Below, one piece after another: positions 28,032-36,165 of a stretch of 44,548 bases of DNA. The position numbers and the translations under genes were made by a program. The notes below the pieces were generated by a model. It saw nothing but the letters and a program-made list of their open reading frames with translations. It was not told the origin of the DNA and made no database searches. Within the stretch, counting starts at the first letter, position 1, and every line of letters starts with the position of its first letter. Source of the DNA: Asanoa siamensis (GTDB taxonomy: Bacteria > Actinomycetota > Actinomycetes > Mycobacteriales > Micromonosporaceae); assembly GCF_016862555.1 (NCBI RefSeq), contig NZ_BONE01000064.1:1-44548 (forward strand), in the 5' to 3' direction.

Positions 28032-29054
28032 TCAGCGCGCCGGCACCACCCACGGGAACTCGTCGCGGCGCATGTCGGCGGCCACTGACGGGTCCAGCCC
28101 TGAGCTCGTCGCCGAGTCCATCACCAGCGAGAACATCACCTCGGGCGCGTTGTCGGCCAGCGCCCGCCCGTTGATGCCGGTGAAGCCGAAGCTCGCGGGC
28201 GTCCCGACCGTGTACGGCATCACCTCGGGGAAGATCCGGCGCGCGACGAGCTGCCCGTAGCCGGCCGGGTCGGTCGAGTTCCCGCCGTTGGCGGCCACGA
28301 ACGCGGCGATCTTCTCCGCGATGTACGCGCCGTCCTCGTCGAAGTCCTTCGCCGGGTGCCGCCGGTCGGCGGGGTTGCTGAAGTCGAGGTCGTCGGGCCA
28401 GAAGATCGGCCACATCATCGGCAGGCCGAACCGGTTGACCTGGTGCCAGCCCTCGGCGTCGGCGAGCTTGGTGGCGCACCAGACGCCGATCCGCGCACCG
28501 GGCCGCAGCCGCGGGTGGTCGTGCGGCACCTCGAGGACGATCGTGTAGACCTGCGTACCCGCGAAGCTGTTCTTGGGCCTGCCGGCGCGCCATTCGGTCA
28601 GATCGGCGGTCGAGCCGTCGCGGACCGCGGCGTTGATGACGAACAGCTCGTCGAGGTCGATGTAGAACGGGTCGTCGATCCGCCCGGCCCAGACCCGCAC
28701 CGCGCCGCCCTCGCTCGGTGCGCCGGTGCGACCGGACGCCACCACCCGGCCGCCGGCGTTGTCACCCTCGGCGTCGCGACCCTGAAGCTCGTGCACCTCG
28801 TACGCCTGCTGCCCGTCGGACATCGGCGCGAACGTCACGCGATACGTGAGCTCCTCGCGCGGCGCACCGTCGAGGTGGATCCGGAACTCGTAACGCGCCT
28901 CGGGATGGAACCCGGGCATCACCTCCGCACCGGTGACGTTCGAGTTGACGTCCATCATCAGGACCGTGCAGCCGTCACCGTCGAACACGTACATGTCGTC
29001 GATGAAGAGCTGGCCCCGCTGCGGAGCCTCGGGCGTAGGCAGGTGGTGGGACAT
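28032..29054 (-). CDS. DUF4331 family protein
   Basis: A 340-residue beta-rich protein of the DUF4331 family. Its start S-H-H-L-P-T-P-E-A is followed by I-D-D-M-Y-V-F, then repeated strands with G-R-I-D-D-P-F-Y-I-D-L and Y-T-I-V-L-E-V-P, and near the end N-R-F-G-L-P-M. No signal peptide is visible, unlike many relatives, which are exported. Function is unknown. TAGCGT (29067-29062) ends 7 nt before the ATG and there is no ribosome site, so the mRNA may be leaderless. It leads a probable two-gene unit with the DUF427 gene. Confidence 0.8.
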   Translation of the reverse strand: MSHHLPTPEAPQRGQLFIDDMYVFDGDGCTVLMMDVNSNVTGAEVMPGFHPEARYEFRIHLDGAPREELTYRVTFAPMSDGQQAYEVHELQGRDAEGDNAGGRVVASGRTGAPSEGGAVRVWAGRIDDPFYIDLDELFVINAAVRDGSTADLTEWRAGRPKNSFAGTQVYTIVLEVPHDHPRLRPGARIGVWCATKLADAEGWHQVNRFGLPMMWPIFWPDDLDFSNPADRRHPAKDFDEDGAYIAEKIAAFVAANGGNSTDPAGYGQLVARRIFPEVMPYTVGTPASFGFTGINGRALADNAPEVMFSLVMDSATSSGLDPSVAADMRRDEFPWVVPAR

Positions 29055-29061
29055 GATTTCG

Positions 29062-29067
29062 ACGCTA
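29062..29067 (-). promoter_or_regulatory. -10 box of a leaderless promoter (DUF4331 gene)
   Basis: On the minus strand TAGCGT ends 7 nt before the ATG at 29054. Confidence 0.45.
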
Positions 29068-29113
29068 CCGGCGGTCGACGCGGGCCCGGGGCGGAAAGAT
29101 CTTTTGGGAGGTA

Positions 29114-29821
29114 TCAGCCCTCGATGACCAGAGCGGCACGCAGGGCGGCGATGTCCGCGTCGGTGAGGCCGTTCGCGCGGGCCCAACCGCGCCCGTCGCC
29201 CCACCGGTCCCGGATCCGGGTCAGCGCCCGGGCCATCATCGGCGCGGCCGGGTGCCAGTCGAGGCCGTCGGGCCAGTCCGGCGGCCACGCCTCGCCCTCG
29301 GCCAGCGCGTTGCGCCGCAGCCGCTCGTTGATCGCGTCGACCGCGGCGGCGGTCAGGGCGTAGTCGGCGCAGATCACCTCGTCGGCCACGCCGACCAGGT
29401 CGAGCACGATCGCGACGAAGACGCCGGTGCGGTCGCAGCCGGCGGCGCAGTGCACGAGGGCGGGCAACGCGTCAGGAGCGGCGAGGGTACGCACGGCCGC
29501 CGCCACCTCCGGCCCCCGCTGCGCCAGCACGCCGAGGTAGAACGACGAGCGGTCGGTGATGTCGGTGATGTCGCCCAGCGGGACCGGCACGTACCGGACC
29601 GCCGTCGCCGCGCCCAGCGGGCCCCGGCCGTAGCGGGCCACCTCGTCCTCGGCCCGCAGGTCGACCACGGTCGCCAGCCCGTACGCGTCGGTCAGCGTGG
29701 CCGCCTCTGACGCCGTGAGATGGGCCAGGGTGTCGCTGCGGTAGAGCCGGCGCGGGCCGATCACGCCGCCGCGGGCCGGCAACCCTTCGAGGTCCCGGAA
29801 GTTCGGCAGGTTCGGGAACAT
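29114..29821 (-). CDS. Tyrosine-protein phosphatase, DSP/PTP-like
   Basis: A 235-residue phosphatase. The active site is V-H-C-A-A-G-C-D-R-T-G (about 123-133), the Cys-x5-Arg loop with catalytic Cys near 125 and Arg near 131. The N-terminus P-N-F-R-D-L-E-G-L (about 6-14) and R-R-L-Y-R-S-D-T-L match the mycobacterial PtpB-like group, as does V-V-D-L-R-A-E-D-E. Members act on phosphotyrosine, phosphoserine or phosphoinositides, and some are secreted. No signal peptide is present. TACGCT ends 7 nt before the ATG, suggesting a leaderless mRNA. Confidence 0.88.
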   Translation of the reverse strand: MFPNLPNFRDLEGLPARGGVIGPRRLYRSDTLAHLTASEAATLTDAYGLATVVDLRAEDEVARYGRGPLGAATAVRYVPVPLGDITDITDRSSFYLGVLAQRGPEVAAAVRTLAAPDALPALVHCAAGCDRTGVFVAIVLDLVGVADEVICADYALTAAAVDAINERLRRNALAEGEAWPPDWPDGLDWHPAAPMMARALTRIRDRWGDGRGWARANGLTDADIAALRAALVIEG

Positions 29822-29828
29822 GGGCCGC

Positions 29829-29834
29829 AGCGTA
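29829..29834 (-). promoter_or_regulatory. -10 box of a leaderless promoter (phosphatase gene)
   Basis: On the minus strand TACGCT ends 7 nt before the ATG at 29821, with no Shine-Dalgarno sequence. Confidence 0.4.
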
Positions 29835-29846
29835 TCGACCGGGGTC

Positions 29847-29882
29847 TTCCGGCCATCGACTTTGTGGTTTAAAGTTCTTTAC
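29847..29882 (+). promoter_or_regulatory. Leaderless promoter of the membrane protein-regulator-ABC operon, with short dyad
   Basis: TTCCGG (29847-29852) and TAAAGT (29870-29875) are spaced 17 nt apart; TAAAGT ends 7 nt before the GTG at 29883. ACTTT (29859-29863) and AAAGT (29871-29875) form a dyad overlapping the -10 box, a possible operator for the winged-helix regulator made by the same operon. Confidence 0.45.
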
Positions 29883-30527
29883 GTGACCGAGAGCTTTATC
29901 GACAACGACCAGCCACCCGGCGACCCGGCCGAGGCGCTTCGCCTGATCGAGGAGCAGCGCGCGGCGGCCCTGCGCCGCATCCACGTCGACGACCGCTGGT
30001 GGTACTGGCCCTGGGGCTTCGCCTGGCTGATCGGCTTCGGACTGATCTTCCTGCGCAACGGCCCCGACGGTCGGGTCTTCGTCGACCTGCCGCAGTGGCT
30101 GCCGGTGCTCACCCTGGTCGTCCTGCTGGTCGCGGCCGGCGTCCTCTCCGGCATCACCGGCGCGCGGGCCTACGGGTCGGTGGTCGGCGACTCGTCACGG
30201 CGCGGCGCCTACTACGGCTGGGCCTGGTCGATCGCCTTCACCGGCGCGACCGTGATCCTCGTGCGGGTCAACGACGCCCTTCCGCTCGACCTGCGGACGC
30301 TGGTCTGGTCGGCCACCATGACCGCGCTCACCGGCGCCCTGCACATGGCCGGCGGCGCGATCTGGCTCAACCGCACCCTCTTCCAACTCGGCGTCTGGAT
30401 CTCCGTGGTCAACGTCGCGGGCGTCGTCGCCGGGCCCGGCTGGCAGGCACTGATCATGGCGGTCGCGGCCGGCGGCGGCATGATCGTGTTCGGCGCCTTC
30501 GCCGGTCGTTGGCGTAGGCATGACTGA
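29883..30527 (+). CDS. Five-helix membrane protein, first gene of regulator-ABC operon
   Basis: A 214-residue integral membrane protein. A soluble N-terminus (about 1-38) with the helix A-E-A-L-R-L-I-E-E-Q-R is followed by a W-W-Y-W-P-W-G-F-A-W segment entering the membrane, and about five helices in total. Similar proteins often precede a winged-helix regulator and ABC exporter genes in actinobacteria; they have no assigned role. GTG 29883 is set by the leaderless promoter and by the lack of any plausible protein upstream. Its last 8 nt overlap the regulator gene. Confidence 0.8.
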   Translation: MTESFIDNDQPPGDPAEALRLIEEQRAAALRRIHVDDRWWYWPWGFAWLIGFGLIFLRNGPDGRVFVDLPQWLPVLTLVVLLVAAGVLSGITGARAYGSVVGDSSRRGAYYGWAWSIAFTGATVILVRVNDALPLDLRTLVWSATMTALTGALHMAGGAIWLNRTLFQLGVWISVVNVAGVVAGPGWQALIMAVAAGGGMIVFGAFAGRWRRHD

Positions 30528-30837
30528 CGCCCCGCTCGACCCCGTCATCCACGCCCAGGCCAGATTGCGGGTGGTCGCCGCGTTGTCCACATTGGGCGCA
30601 GGTGATCAGATCGCGTTCCCGAGACTGCAGGACGTCCTGTCCATGACGCCCGGCAACCTCTCGGTGCACCTGCGCAAGCTTGAGGACGCCGGCTACGTCG
30701 AGATCACCAAGACCCACCGCGGCCGCACCCCGGTCACCCTGGTCGCGCTCACGCACCGCGGCCGGATGGCCTTCGAGGAATACACCGCGTCCGTACGCGC
30801 CCTGCTCCAGCCCCCGGACATCAAGGAGAAGACATGA
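30520..30837 (+). CDS. Winged-helix transcriptional regulator (HTH_34/MarR-like)
   Basis: A 105-residue DNA-binding protein. It is a single winged helix-turn-helix: an N-terminal helix Q-A-R-L-R-V-V-A-A-L, then L-S-M-T-P-G-N-L-S-V-H-L-R-K-L-E (recognition helix), then the wing G-Y-V-E-I-T-K-T-H-R-G-R-T-P-V. The length and V-H-L-R-K-L-E motif match the small regulators that accompany ABC exporter genes. It overlaps the membrane protein gene by 8 nt and the ATPase gene by 4 nt (ATGA), so it probably regulates its own operon. Confidence 0.87.
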   Translation: MTDAPLDPVIHAQARLRVVAALSTLGAGDQIAFPRLQDVLSMTPGNLSVHLRKLEDAGYVEITKTHRGRTPVTLVALTHRGRMAFEEYTASVRALLQPPDIKEKT

Positions 30838-31721
30838 TCCTGGCGGAGGCCATCGAGGTCACCCGCAGGTACGGCGACGTCACGGCGCTCGACCGCGTCT
30901 CGCTGCGCGTCACCGAGGGCGAGCTGGTCGGCCTGCTGGGTCCCAACGGCGCCGGCAAGACCACGCTGGCCAGCCTGCTGACCGGGGTCCGCCGACCCGA
31001 CTCCGGCACCGTCACGCTCTGCGGCGGTGATCCGCGCGACCCGCGGACCCGCCGGACGCTCGGCGTCACTCCGCAGGAGACCGGGCTGCCGGCCACGCTG
31101 CGGGTCGGCGAGGTCGTCGACTTCGTCGGCGCGCACTACCCCGACCCGGTGCCGCGGGCCGAGCTCCTCGACCAGTTCGGCCTGACCGACCTGGTGCGCC
31201 GGCAGACCGGCGGGCTGTCCGGGGGCCAGAAGCGGCGCCTCGCGATCGCGCTGGCGTTCGTCGGCAGGCCGCGGGTCGTGGTGCTCGACGAGCCGACCAC
31301 CGGCCTCGACGTGCAGGCGCGGCGCGGGCTGTGGGACGCCATCAAGGCCTACCACGCGGGCGGCGGCACGGTGCTGCTCTCCAGCCACTACCTCGAGGAG
31401 ATCGAGGCGCTGGCCGACCGGGTCGTGGTGCTCGGCCACGGCCGGGTGCTCGCCGACGACACGGTGACCGCGGTGCGGGGCATGGTCGGCGTCCGCCGGG
31501 TCAGCTTCGCGCACGACGGCGAGCCGCCGGCCCTGCCGGGCGTCGTCGCGACCGAGCTGCGCGAGGGCCGCACCCACCTGCTCACCCCGGACTCGGACCA
31601 GCTCGTCCGCGCGCTGGTCGCGTCCGGTGTGGACTTCCGCGACCTGGAGGTGGCGCCGACCTCGCTCGAGGAGGCGTTCCTCGCCATCACGCAATCCGAG
31701 ACCCTCGCGACCGCGGCCTGA
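30834..31721 (+). CDS. ABC transporter ATP-binding protein
   Basis: A 295-residue ATPase subunit. Walker A is G-P-N-G-A-G-K-T-T (about 38-46), the Q-loop is T-P-Q-E-T-G, the signature is L-S-G-G-Q-K-R-R-L (about 129-137), Walker B is V-V-V-L-D-E-P-T-T-G-L-D and the switch His is in L-S-S-H-Y. About 80 residues after the nucleotide domain form a C-terminal extension typical of DrrA-like export ATPases. It pairs with the permease 17 nt downstream. Drug, lipid or peptide export is likely; the substrate is unknown. Confidence 0.93.
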   Translation: MILAEAIEVTRRYGDVTALDRVSLRVTEGELVGLLGPNGAGKTTLASLLTGVRRPDSGTVTLCGGDPRDPRTRRTLGVTPQETGLPATLRVGEVVDFVGAHYPDPVPRAELLDQFGLTDLVRRQTGGLSGGQKRRLAIALAFVGRPRVVVLDEPTTGLDVQARRGLWDAIKAYHAGGGTVLLSSHYLEEIEALADRVVVLGHGRVLADDTVTAVRGMVGVRRVSFAHDGEPPALPGVVATELREGRTHLLTPDSDQLVRALVASGVDFRDLEVAPTSLEEAFLAITQSETLATAA

Positions 31722-31738
31722 GAGACGGAGCCACCCCT

Positions 31739-32476
31739 GTGACGCTCGCCCTCGTACACGCCAGATTCCAGCTCCTCGAGACCATCCGCATCCCGATCGC
31801 GCTGATCGGCTCGGCGTTCTTCCCGGCCGCGTCGATGCTCTTCTTCGTCGTCCCGTTCGCGGGCGACGACCCCGTGGCGGCGACGTTCGCCACCGCCGCG
31901 ATGGTCACGTTCTCCATCATGGTCAGTGGCCTGTTCACCTACGGCGTCGGTGTCGCCGACGACCGCGCCCAGCCCTGGGACGGCTACGTGCGCACGCTGG
32001 CCGCCGGGGCCGGGCCGAGGTTCGCGGGCCGGATCCTCGCCGGCATGGCGATGTCCCTCGTCTCGCTGATCCCGGTCATCGCAATCGGCGCGCTGTTCAC
32101 GCAGGCCACCGTGAGCGCCGGCGGCTTCCTGTTGGGCCTCGGCGCGGTGTTCGTCGGCGCCCTGCCGTTCACCCTGATGGGACTGGCCATCGGCTACGCG
32201 CTGCCGCTCAAGGCCGCGCTCGTGGTCTGCCAGGTGATCTTCTTCCCGCTGGCCTTCGGCGGCGGCCTGATGTCCTCGCCCGACCAGGCGCCCGGTTTCA
32301 TCGCGGCGATCGCCCCCTACCTGCCCACCCGCGGCGCGGTGGAGCTGCTGTGGGCGGCGGTCGGCGACTACGCGATCCAACCCCTCTCGCTGGTGATGCT
32401 CGCGGTCTGGACGGCGGTCGCGGGCGCGATCGCGGTCTGGGCCTACCGCCGGGACGAGGGTCGCCGGTTCCGCTGA
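31739..32476 (+). CDS. ABC-2 type transporter permease
   Basis: A 245-residue membrane protein with six hydrophobic helices, the DrrB/ABC-2 layout: a short cytoplasmic start, helices 1-2 (about 20-65), a loop D-D-R-A-Q-P-W-D-G-Y-V-R (about 75-86) and helices 3-6. In ABC-2 exporters this subunit forms the channel with the ATPase. GTG 31739 is chosen because GGAG precedes it and a longer frame overlaps the ATPase gene in the wrong composition. A perfect 24-bp terminator starts 3 nt after the stop. Confidence 0.88.
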   Translation: MTLALVHARFQLLETIRIPIALIGSAFFPAASMLFFVVPFAGDDPVAATFATAAMVTFSIMVSGLFTYGVGVADDRAQPWDGYVRTLAAGAGPRFAGRILAGMAMSLVSLIPVIAIGALFTQATVSAGGFLLGLGAVFVGALPFTLMGLAIGYALPLKAALVVCQVIFFPLAFGGGLMSSPDQAPGFIAAIAPYLPTRGAVELLWAAVGDYAIQPLSLVMLAVWTAVAGAIAVWAYRRDEGRRFR

Positions 32477-32478
32477 CG

Positions 32479-32529
32479 AAAGGAACGGTCCGTTGTTAAC
32501 GCTATGCGTTAACAACGGACCGTTCCTTT
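32479..32529. terminator. Bidirectional terminator, perfect 24-bp stem with TAT loop
   Basis: Arms 32479-32502 and 32506-32529 are exactly complementary around TAT (32503-32505). The arms start AAAGGAACGG and end CCGTTCCTTT, so each strand finishes with a T run. It lies between the convergent permease and HelD-like genes, directly next to both stop codons (32476 and 32530). Confidence 0.95.
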
Positions 32530-34908
32530 TCATCGCAGCACGGTCAGCCGCTGCGTGGCCCGGGTCAGCGCGACGTAGAGGTCGTTGAGGCCGCGCGGCG
32601 ACTCGGTCTCGATCGCGTCAGGATCGGCGACCACGACCGCGTCGAACTCGAGGCCCTTCGACTGCCGGGCGGTCAGCACCGCGACGGGGCTCTCCAGGTC
32701 GGGCTCGTCGCCGACCGCGACCGCCAGCTCCGGCAGCGCCGCCCGCACCTCGTCGGCCAGCGCGTCGAGCCGGGCCGCCGGCGCGATGACCGCGAGCCGG
32801 CCGTCGCCCAGCGCCGCGGCCTCGGCGGCCAGCACGCCACCCAGCTCGGCCAGCCGGCCGCGCACCGGCGGACGGCCGGTGGAGCGCACCGACTGCGGCG
32901 GCTTGGCGTCGGGGTCGATCCGGGCCAGCACCTCACCGGCGAGCGACATCACCTCGCTCGGCGTCCGATAGTTGACCGACAGCTCGGCCAGCTTCCACCG
33001 CTGCGCCACGTACGGCTCGAACACCTCGGACCAGGACGCCGCGCCCGCCGGGTCGCCCGTCTGGGCGATGTCGCCGACCACGGTCATCGACCGGTTCGGC
33101 GAGCGGCGCATCAGCACCCGCCACGCCATCGGCGACAGCTCCTGGGCCTCGTCGACGATGACGTGGCCGAACGCCCACCTCCGGTCGCGGGCAGCCCGCT
33201 CGGCGGCGCTCAGCCGCAGCGCCTCCTCCTGGCGCTCCGCCAGCCGCGACGCGTCCAGCAGGTCGGTGATCAGCAGCAGCTCGGGGTCGTCCTCGTCCTC
33301 GACGTCGATCGAGGCGGAGCCGCGGGCGATCTCCAGCGCGCCCTCGGCGTAGGCCAGCTCGGAGCGGCGCACCCGGTCGGCGTACCGCTGGGCCGCGTCC
33401 TGGGCGTCCGGCAGGTCGCCGAGCTGCTCGGCGGCCTCGTCGAGCAGCGGGGCGTCGGCGGGCGTCCACGGCGCGTTGGCCGGCCGGCTCAGCGCCGCGG
33501 TCTCGGCCAGGGTGAGCAGCTCGGTGCCGTCGGCGGCGACGCGGGCCGCGGCCAGCCGGCCGGGGGTGGAGAACAGCTCGCGCAGCAGGCGCTGCGGGGT
33601 CAGCGGGGGCCAGAGCGCGTCGAGGGCCGCCCGTACACCCTGGTCGTTCTCGAACTCCGCCCGGATGTCGGCCAGATCGGCGGCGCCCATCAGCATGGGG
33701 TCGCCGGGGGCGTCGCCCTCGCCGAGGGGGTCGTCCGCGTACGGGTCGGTGCCGATCAGCTCGGCCATCTGGGCGACCAGGCCCTCGACGACGGCGGTCT
33801 CGAACACCTCGCGGGCCTGGTTGTGCGGGCGACCGGAGCGCCGGGCCCGGTCCCGCGCCGCGCTCACCAACGCGCTGTCGATCGTCAGCGTCTCCTGGTC
33901 GACCTCGACGGTGATCGGCTCGGTGGGCAGCTCCTGACGGTCGGCGATCGCCGCCGCGAGCACGTCGACCAGCACCGCCCGACCCTTGATCTCGGCGACC
34001 CGCTCGGGCTCCTGGCCCCGCGCGGTCACGCCCGGGAACAGGTCACCGAGTGTCCACAGCAGCACGCCGGTCTCGGCCAGCGAGGGCAGCACGTGCGAGA
34101 TGTAGCGCAGGAACGTCGGGTTCGGACCGACCACCAGCACGGCCCGCGACGACAGCTCCCGGCGGTGGGTGTAGAGGAGGTAGGCCGCGCGGTGCAGCGC
34201 GACCGCCGTCTTGCCGGTGCCCGGGCCACCCTGGACGACCAGCACGCCACCGAGGTCGGCCCGGATGATCCGGTCCTGCTCGGCCTGGATGGTCTCGACG
34301 ATGTCGCGCATCCGACCGGTGCGGCTGGCGTCCACCGCGGAGAGCAGCGCGGCCTCGCCGGCGAGCCCTTCCCGGGTGCCCGAGCCGGCCGCCGCCGAGA
34401 GGTCGAGCACCTCGTCGTCCAGCGCGACCACGGTGCGGCCCTTGGAGCGGATGTGCCGGCGCCGCCGGATGCCCAGCGGGTCGGCCGCGGTGGCCAGGTA
34501 GAACGGCCGCGACGCCGGGGCACGCCAGTCGAGCAGCAGCGGCTCGTAGTCGCCCTCCTCGTCGAAGATGCCGATCCGGCCGATGTAGAGCGGCGCCCCC
34601 TCCTCGGGGTCGAGCCGCCCGAAGCAGAGCCCGCTCTCGACGGCGGAGAGCTGGGCGAGCTGCTCGGTGTACATCGCCACCGCCGACTCGCGCTGCGAAC
34701 GGGCCTGCGGTGTGCCGCCCGTCGCTTCCAGCGAGCCGGACAGCCGCTGCTCGGCCAGCGCACGCATGCCGTCGAGCCGGTCGTACAGGCCGGTGACGTG
34801 CTTTTGTTCTGCTTCCATCTCGGCAGGTGAGTCTGTGGGATCGAGGACGCGACTAGGATCAACGCGCTCAGACAACGACTTTTCCTCCGGAAGCGAACCG
34901 GGAACCAT
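32530..34908 (-). CDS. HelD/HelR-like RNA polymerase-recycling ATPase
   Basis: A 792-residue superfamily 1 helicase-like protein. The N-terminal coiled-coil start is M-E-A-E-Q-K-H-V-T-G-L-Y-D-R-L-D (about 31-46). Motif I is G-G-P-G-T-G-K-T-A, motif II V-D-E-A-Q-E-L-S-P, motif IV-like V-N-Y-R-T-P-S-E and motif VI A-L-T-R-A-T-Q-R-L. Actinobacterial members displace RNA polymerase from DNA; some confer rifamycin resistance. Start choice: ATG 34908 has GGGGAG at 5 nt; TTG 34875 with a strong GGAGG 8 nt upstream is a good alternative. On the minus strand TATCTT (34925-34920) with TTCAGA 16 nt earlier could be its promoter. A divergent gene begins at the same CATG. Confidence 0.88.
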   Translation of the reverse strand: MVPGSLPEEKSLSERVDPSRVLDPTDSPAEMEAEQKHVTGLYDRLDGMRALAEQRLSGSLEATGGTPQARSQRESAVAMYTEQLAQLSAVESGLCFGRLDPEEGAPLYIGRIGIFDEEGDYEPLLLDWRAPASRPFYLATAADPLGIRRRRHIRSKGRTVVALDDEVLDLSAAAGSGTREGLAGEAALLSAVDASRTGRMRDIVETIQAEQDRIIRADLGGVLVVQGGPGTGKTAVALHRAAYLLYTHRRELSSRAVLVVGPNPTFLRYISHVLPSLAETGVLLWTLGDLFPGVTARGQEPERVAEIKGRAVLVDVLAAAIADRQELPTEPITVEVDQETLTIDSALVSAARDRARRSGRPHNQAREVFETAVVEGLVAQMAELIGTDPYADDPLGEGDAPGDPMLMGAADLADIRAEFENDQGVRAALDALWPPLTPQRLLRELFSTPGRLAAARVAADGTELLTLAETAALSRPANAPWTPADAPLLDEAAEQLGDLPDAQDAAQRYADRVRRSELAYAEGALEIARGSASIDVEDEDDPELLLITDLLDASRLAERQEEALRLSAAERAARDRRWAFGHVIVDEAQELSPMAWRVLMRRSPNRSMTVVGDIAQTGDPAGAASWSEVFEPYVAQRWKLAELSVNYRTPSEVMSLAGEVLARIDPDAKPPQSVRSTGRPPVRGRLAELGGVLAAEAAALGDGRLAVIAPAARLDALADEVRAALPELAVAVGDEPDLESPVAVLTARQSKGLEFDAVVVADPDAIETESPRGLNDLYVALTRATQRLTVLR

Positions 34909-36133
34909 GCGAACTCCCCAAGATACCGCGACGGCGGCGGGTCTGAACCGCGCGCTGTTGGCTCGACAGGGCCTGCTGGCCAGGCATATCGGACCAGGTG
35001 GCGGTAAGCACAGCGGTGGGACCGGAAGGCGACTGGATGCGGCAGCATCTAGTCGGCTGAGGAATGCCAGGTCACAAGCGCTGGTGTCGGCTATCGAACA
35101 GGTCGGCGCACTGCAGGCGCAACAGTGGTCCTCGCCACCCGTGGGACTGTGGAGCCGGCTCGACGGGTTCACCGCCGACGATCTCTGGGCGGTGCTCGGC
35201 AGCGGCGACGTGGTCACCGGCATCCTCATGCGCCGCACGTTGCACCTGGTCAGCGCGGCCGAGCATCCCGTCTGGGCGCGGGTCGCCGCGGAGACCGGGG
35301 TCGGTGGCTGGCTGCTGCGCAGCGTGGAGACGCCCGAGCGGGCCGACGAGATGCTCCAGGCCACCATCGGGTACGCCGGGCAGGCGCGCACGGGTGACGA
35401 GTTGACCGCCTTCGCGGAGGCCTGGGTGGCCGACCACCCCGACGCGCTGCCGGCCAAGGCCGTGGCCGCCCAGCAGGAATACAAGTGGCGGCCGTTCCGG
35501 GCCCAGCCGGCCTTCGTGAAGGTGCCCGCGAACGGCTCCTGGAGTGCGAAGACGCCGGCCGCCTACCACGCCGGTCCGCCCACCCCGAAGGGTCTGACCA
35601 GCGAAAAGGCGTGGGACACGGCGGTCACCCGGCATCTGGGCGCGTTCGGGCCGGCCGGCGCCGACGACATCGCCTGGTGGCTCGGTGCGACGGCCGGGCC
35701 GGTCAAGGCCGCCCTCGACCGGCTCGACCTCGTCACGCTCGGCGAGCCCGGCGCGCGGCGGGTGCTCTACGACCTGCCCGGCGCGCCCCGGCCGGCCGAC
35801 GACACGGAGGCGCCGCCGCGGTTCCTGCCCGCGTTCGACAACGCTGTGCTCGCGTACGCCGCCAACCGCCGGGCGCGGATCCTGCCCGACGCGTACAAGG
35901 AGCGGGTCTATCTCAAGCGGAACCTGCGCTGGCTGCCGACGCTGCTGGTGGACGGCCTGGTCGCGGGGGTCTGGTCGACTGACACCAAGCGCGGCGTGGC
36001 GACGCTCACGGTGACCGCGTTCGAGAAGCCGACCAGAGCGGCCGCCGCGGCGATCGAGGCCGAGGGTACGGCCCTGGTCACCTTCACCGAGCCGACCGCC
36101 AAAGATCACGTCGTACGGATAACCACGAGCTGA
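34907..36133 (+). CDS. Winged-helix AlkZ-like DNA glycosylase family protein
   Basis: A 408-residue protein of the HTH_42/AlkZ-like family. Family landmarks are L-N-R-A-L-L-A-R-Q-G-L-L (about 13-24), the catalytic-type Q-A-Q in G-A-L-Q-A-Q-Q-W (about 68-75), V-G-L-W-S-R-L-D-G-F, and the later R-R-T-L-H-L-V and Y-K-E-R-V-Y-L-K segments. AlkZ excises alkylated bases or unhooks crosslinks; members with unknown specificity are common. Between the first two landmarks is an insert of about 27 residues (I-G-P-G-G-G-K-H-S-G-G-T-G-R-R) not expected in the family. TAGGAT (34854-34859) could be its -10 box. Its ATG overlaps the divergent HelD-like start. Confidence 0.8.
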   Translation: MRTPQDTATAAGLNRALLARQGLLARHIGPGGGKHSGGTGRRLDAAASSRLRNARSQALVSAIEQVGALQAQQWSSPPVGLWSRLDGFTADDLWAVLGSGDVVTGILMRRTLHLVSAAEHPVWARVAAETGVGGWLLRSVETPERADEMLQATIGYAGQARTGDELTAFAEAWVADHPDALPAKAVAAQQEYKWRPFRAQPAFVKVPANGSWSAKTPAAYHAGPPTPKGLTSEKAWDTAVTRHLGAFGPAGADDIAWWLGATAGPVKAALDRLDLVTLGEPGARRVLYDLPGAPRPADDTEAPPRFLPAFDNAVLAYAANRRARILPDAYKERVYLKRNLRWLPTLLVDGLVAGVWSTDTKRGVATLTVTAFEKPTRAAAAAIEAEGTALVTFTEPTAKDHVVRITTS

Positions 36134-36165
36134 TCCCACCCGTCCCGCCTATCCTTGGGCGCGAG

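Noticed and set aside
32479-32529. Insertion-sequence end or phage attachment site, because of the long perfect inverted repeat.
   Set aside because: It has a three-base loop, terminal T runs on both strands and lies exactly between two convergent stops, which is what a bidirectional terminator needs; there is no transposase or integrase.
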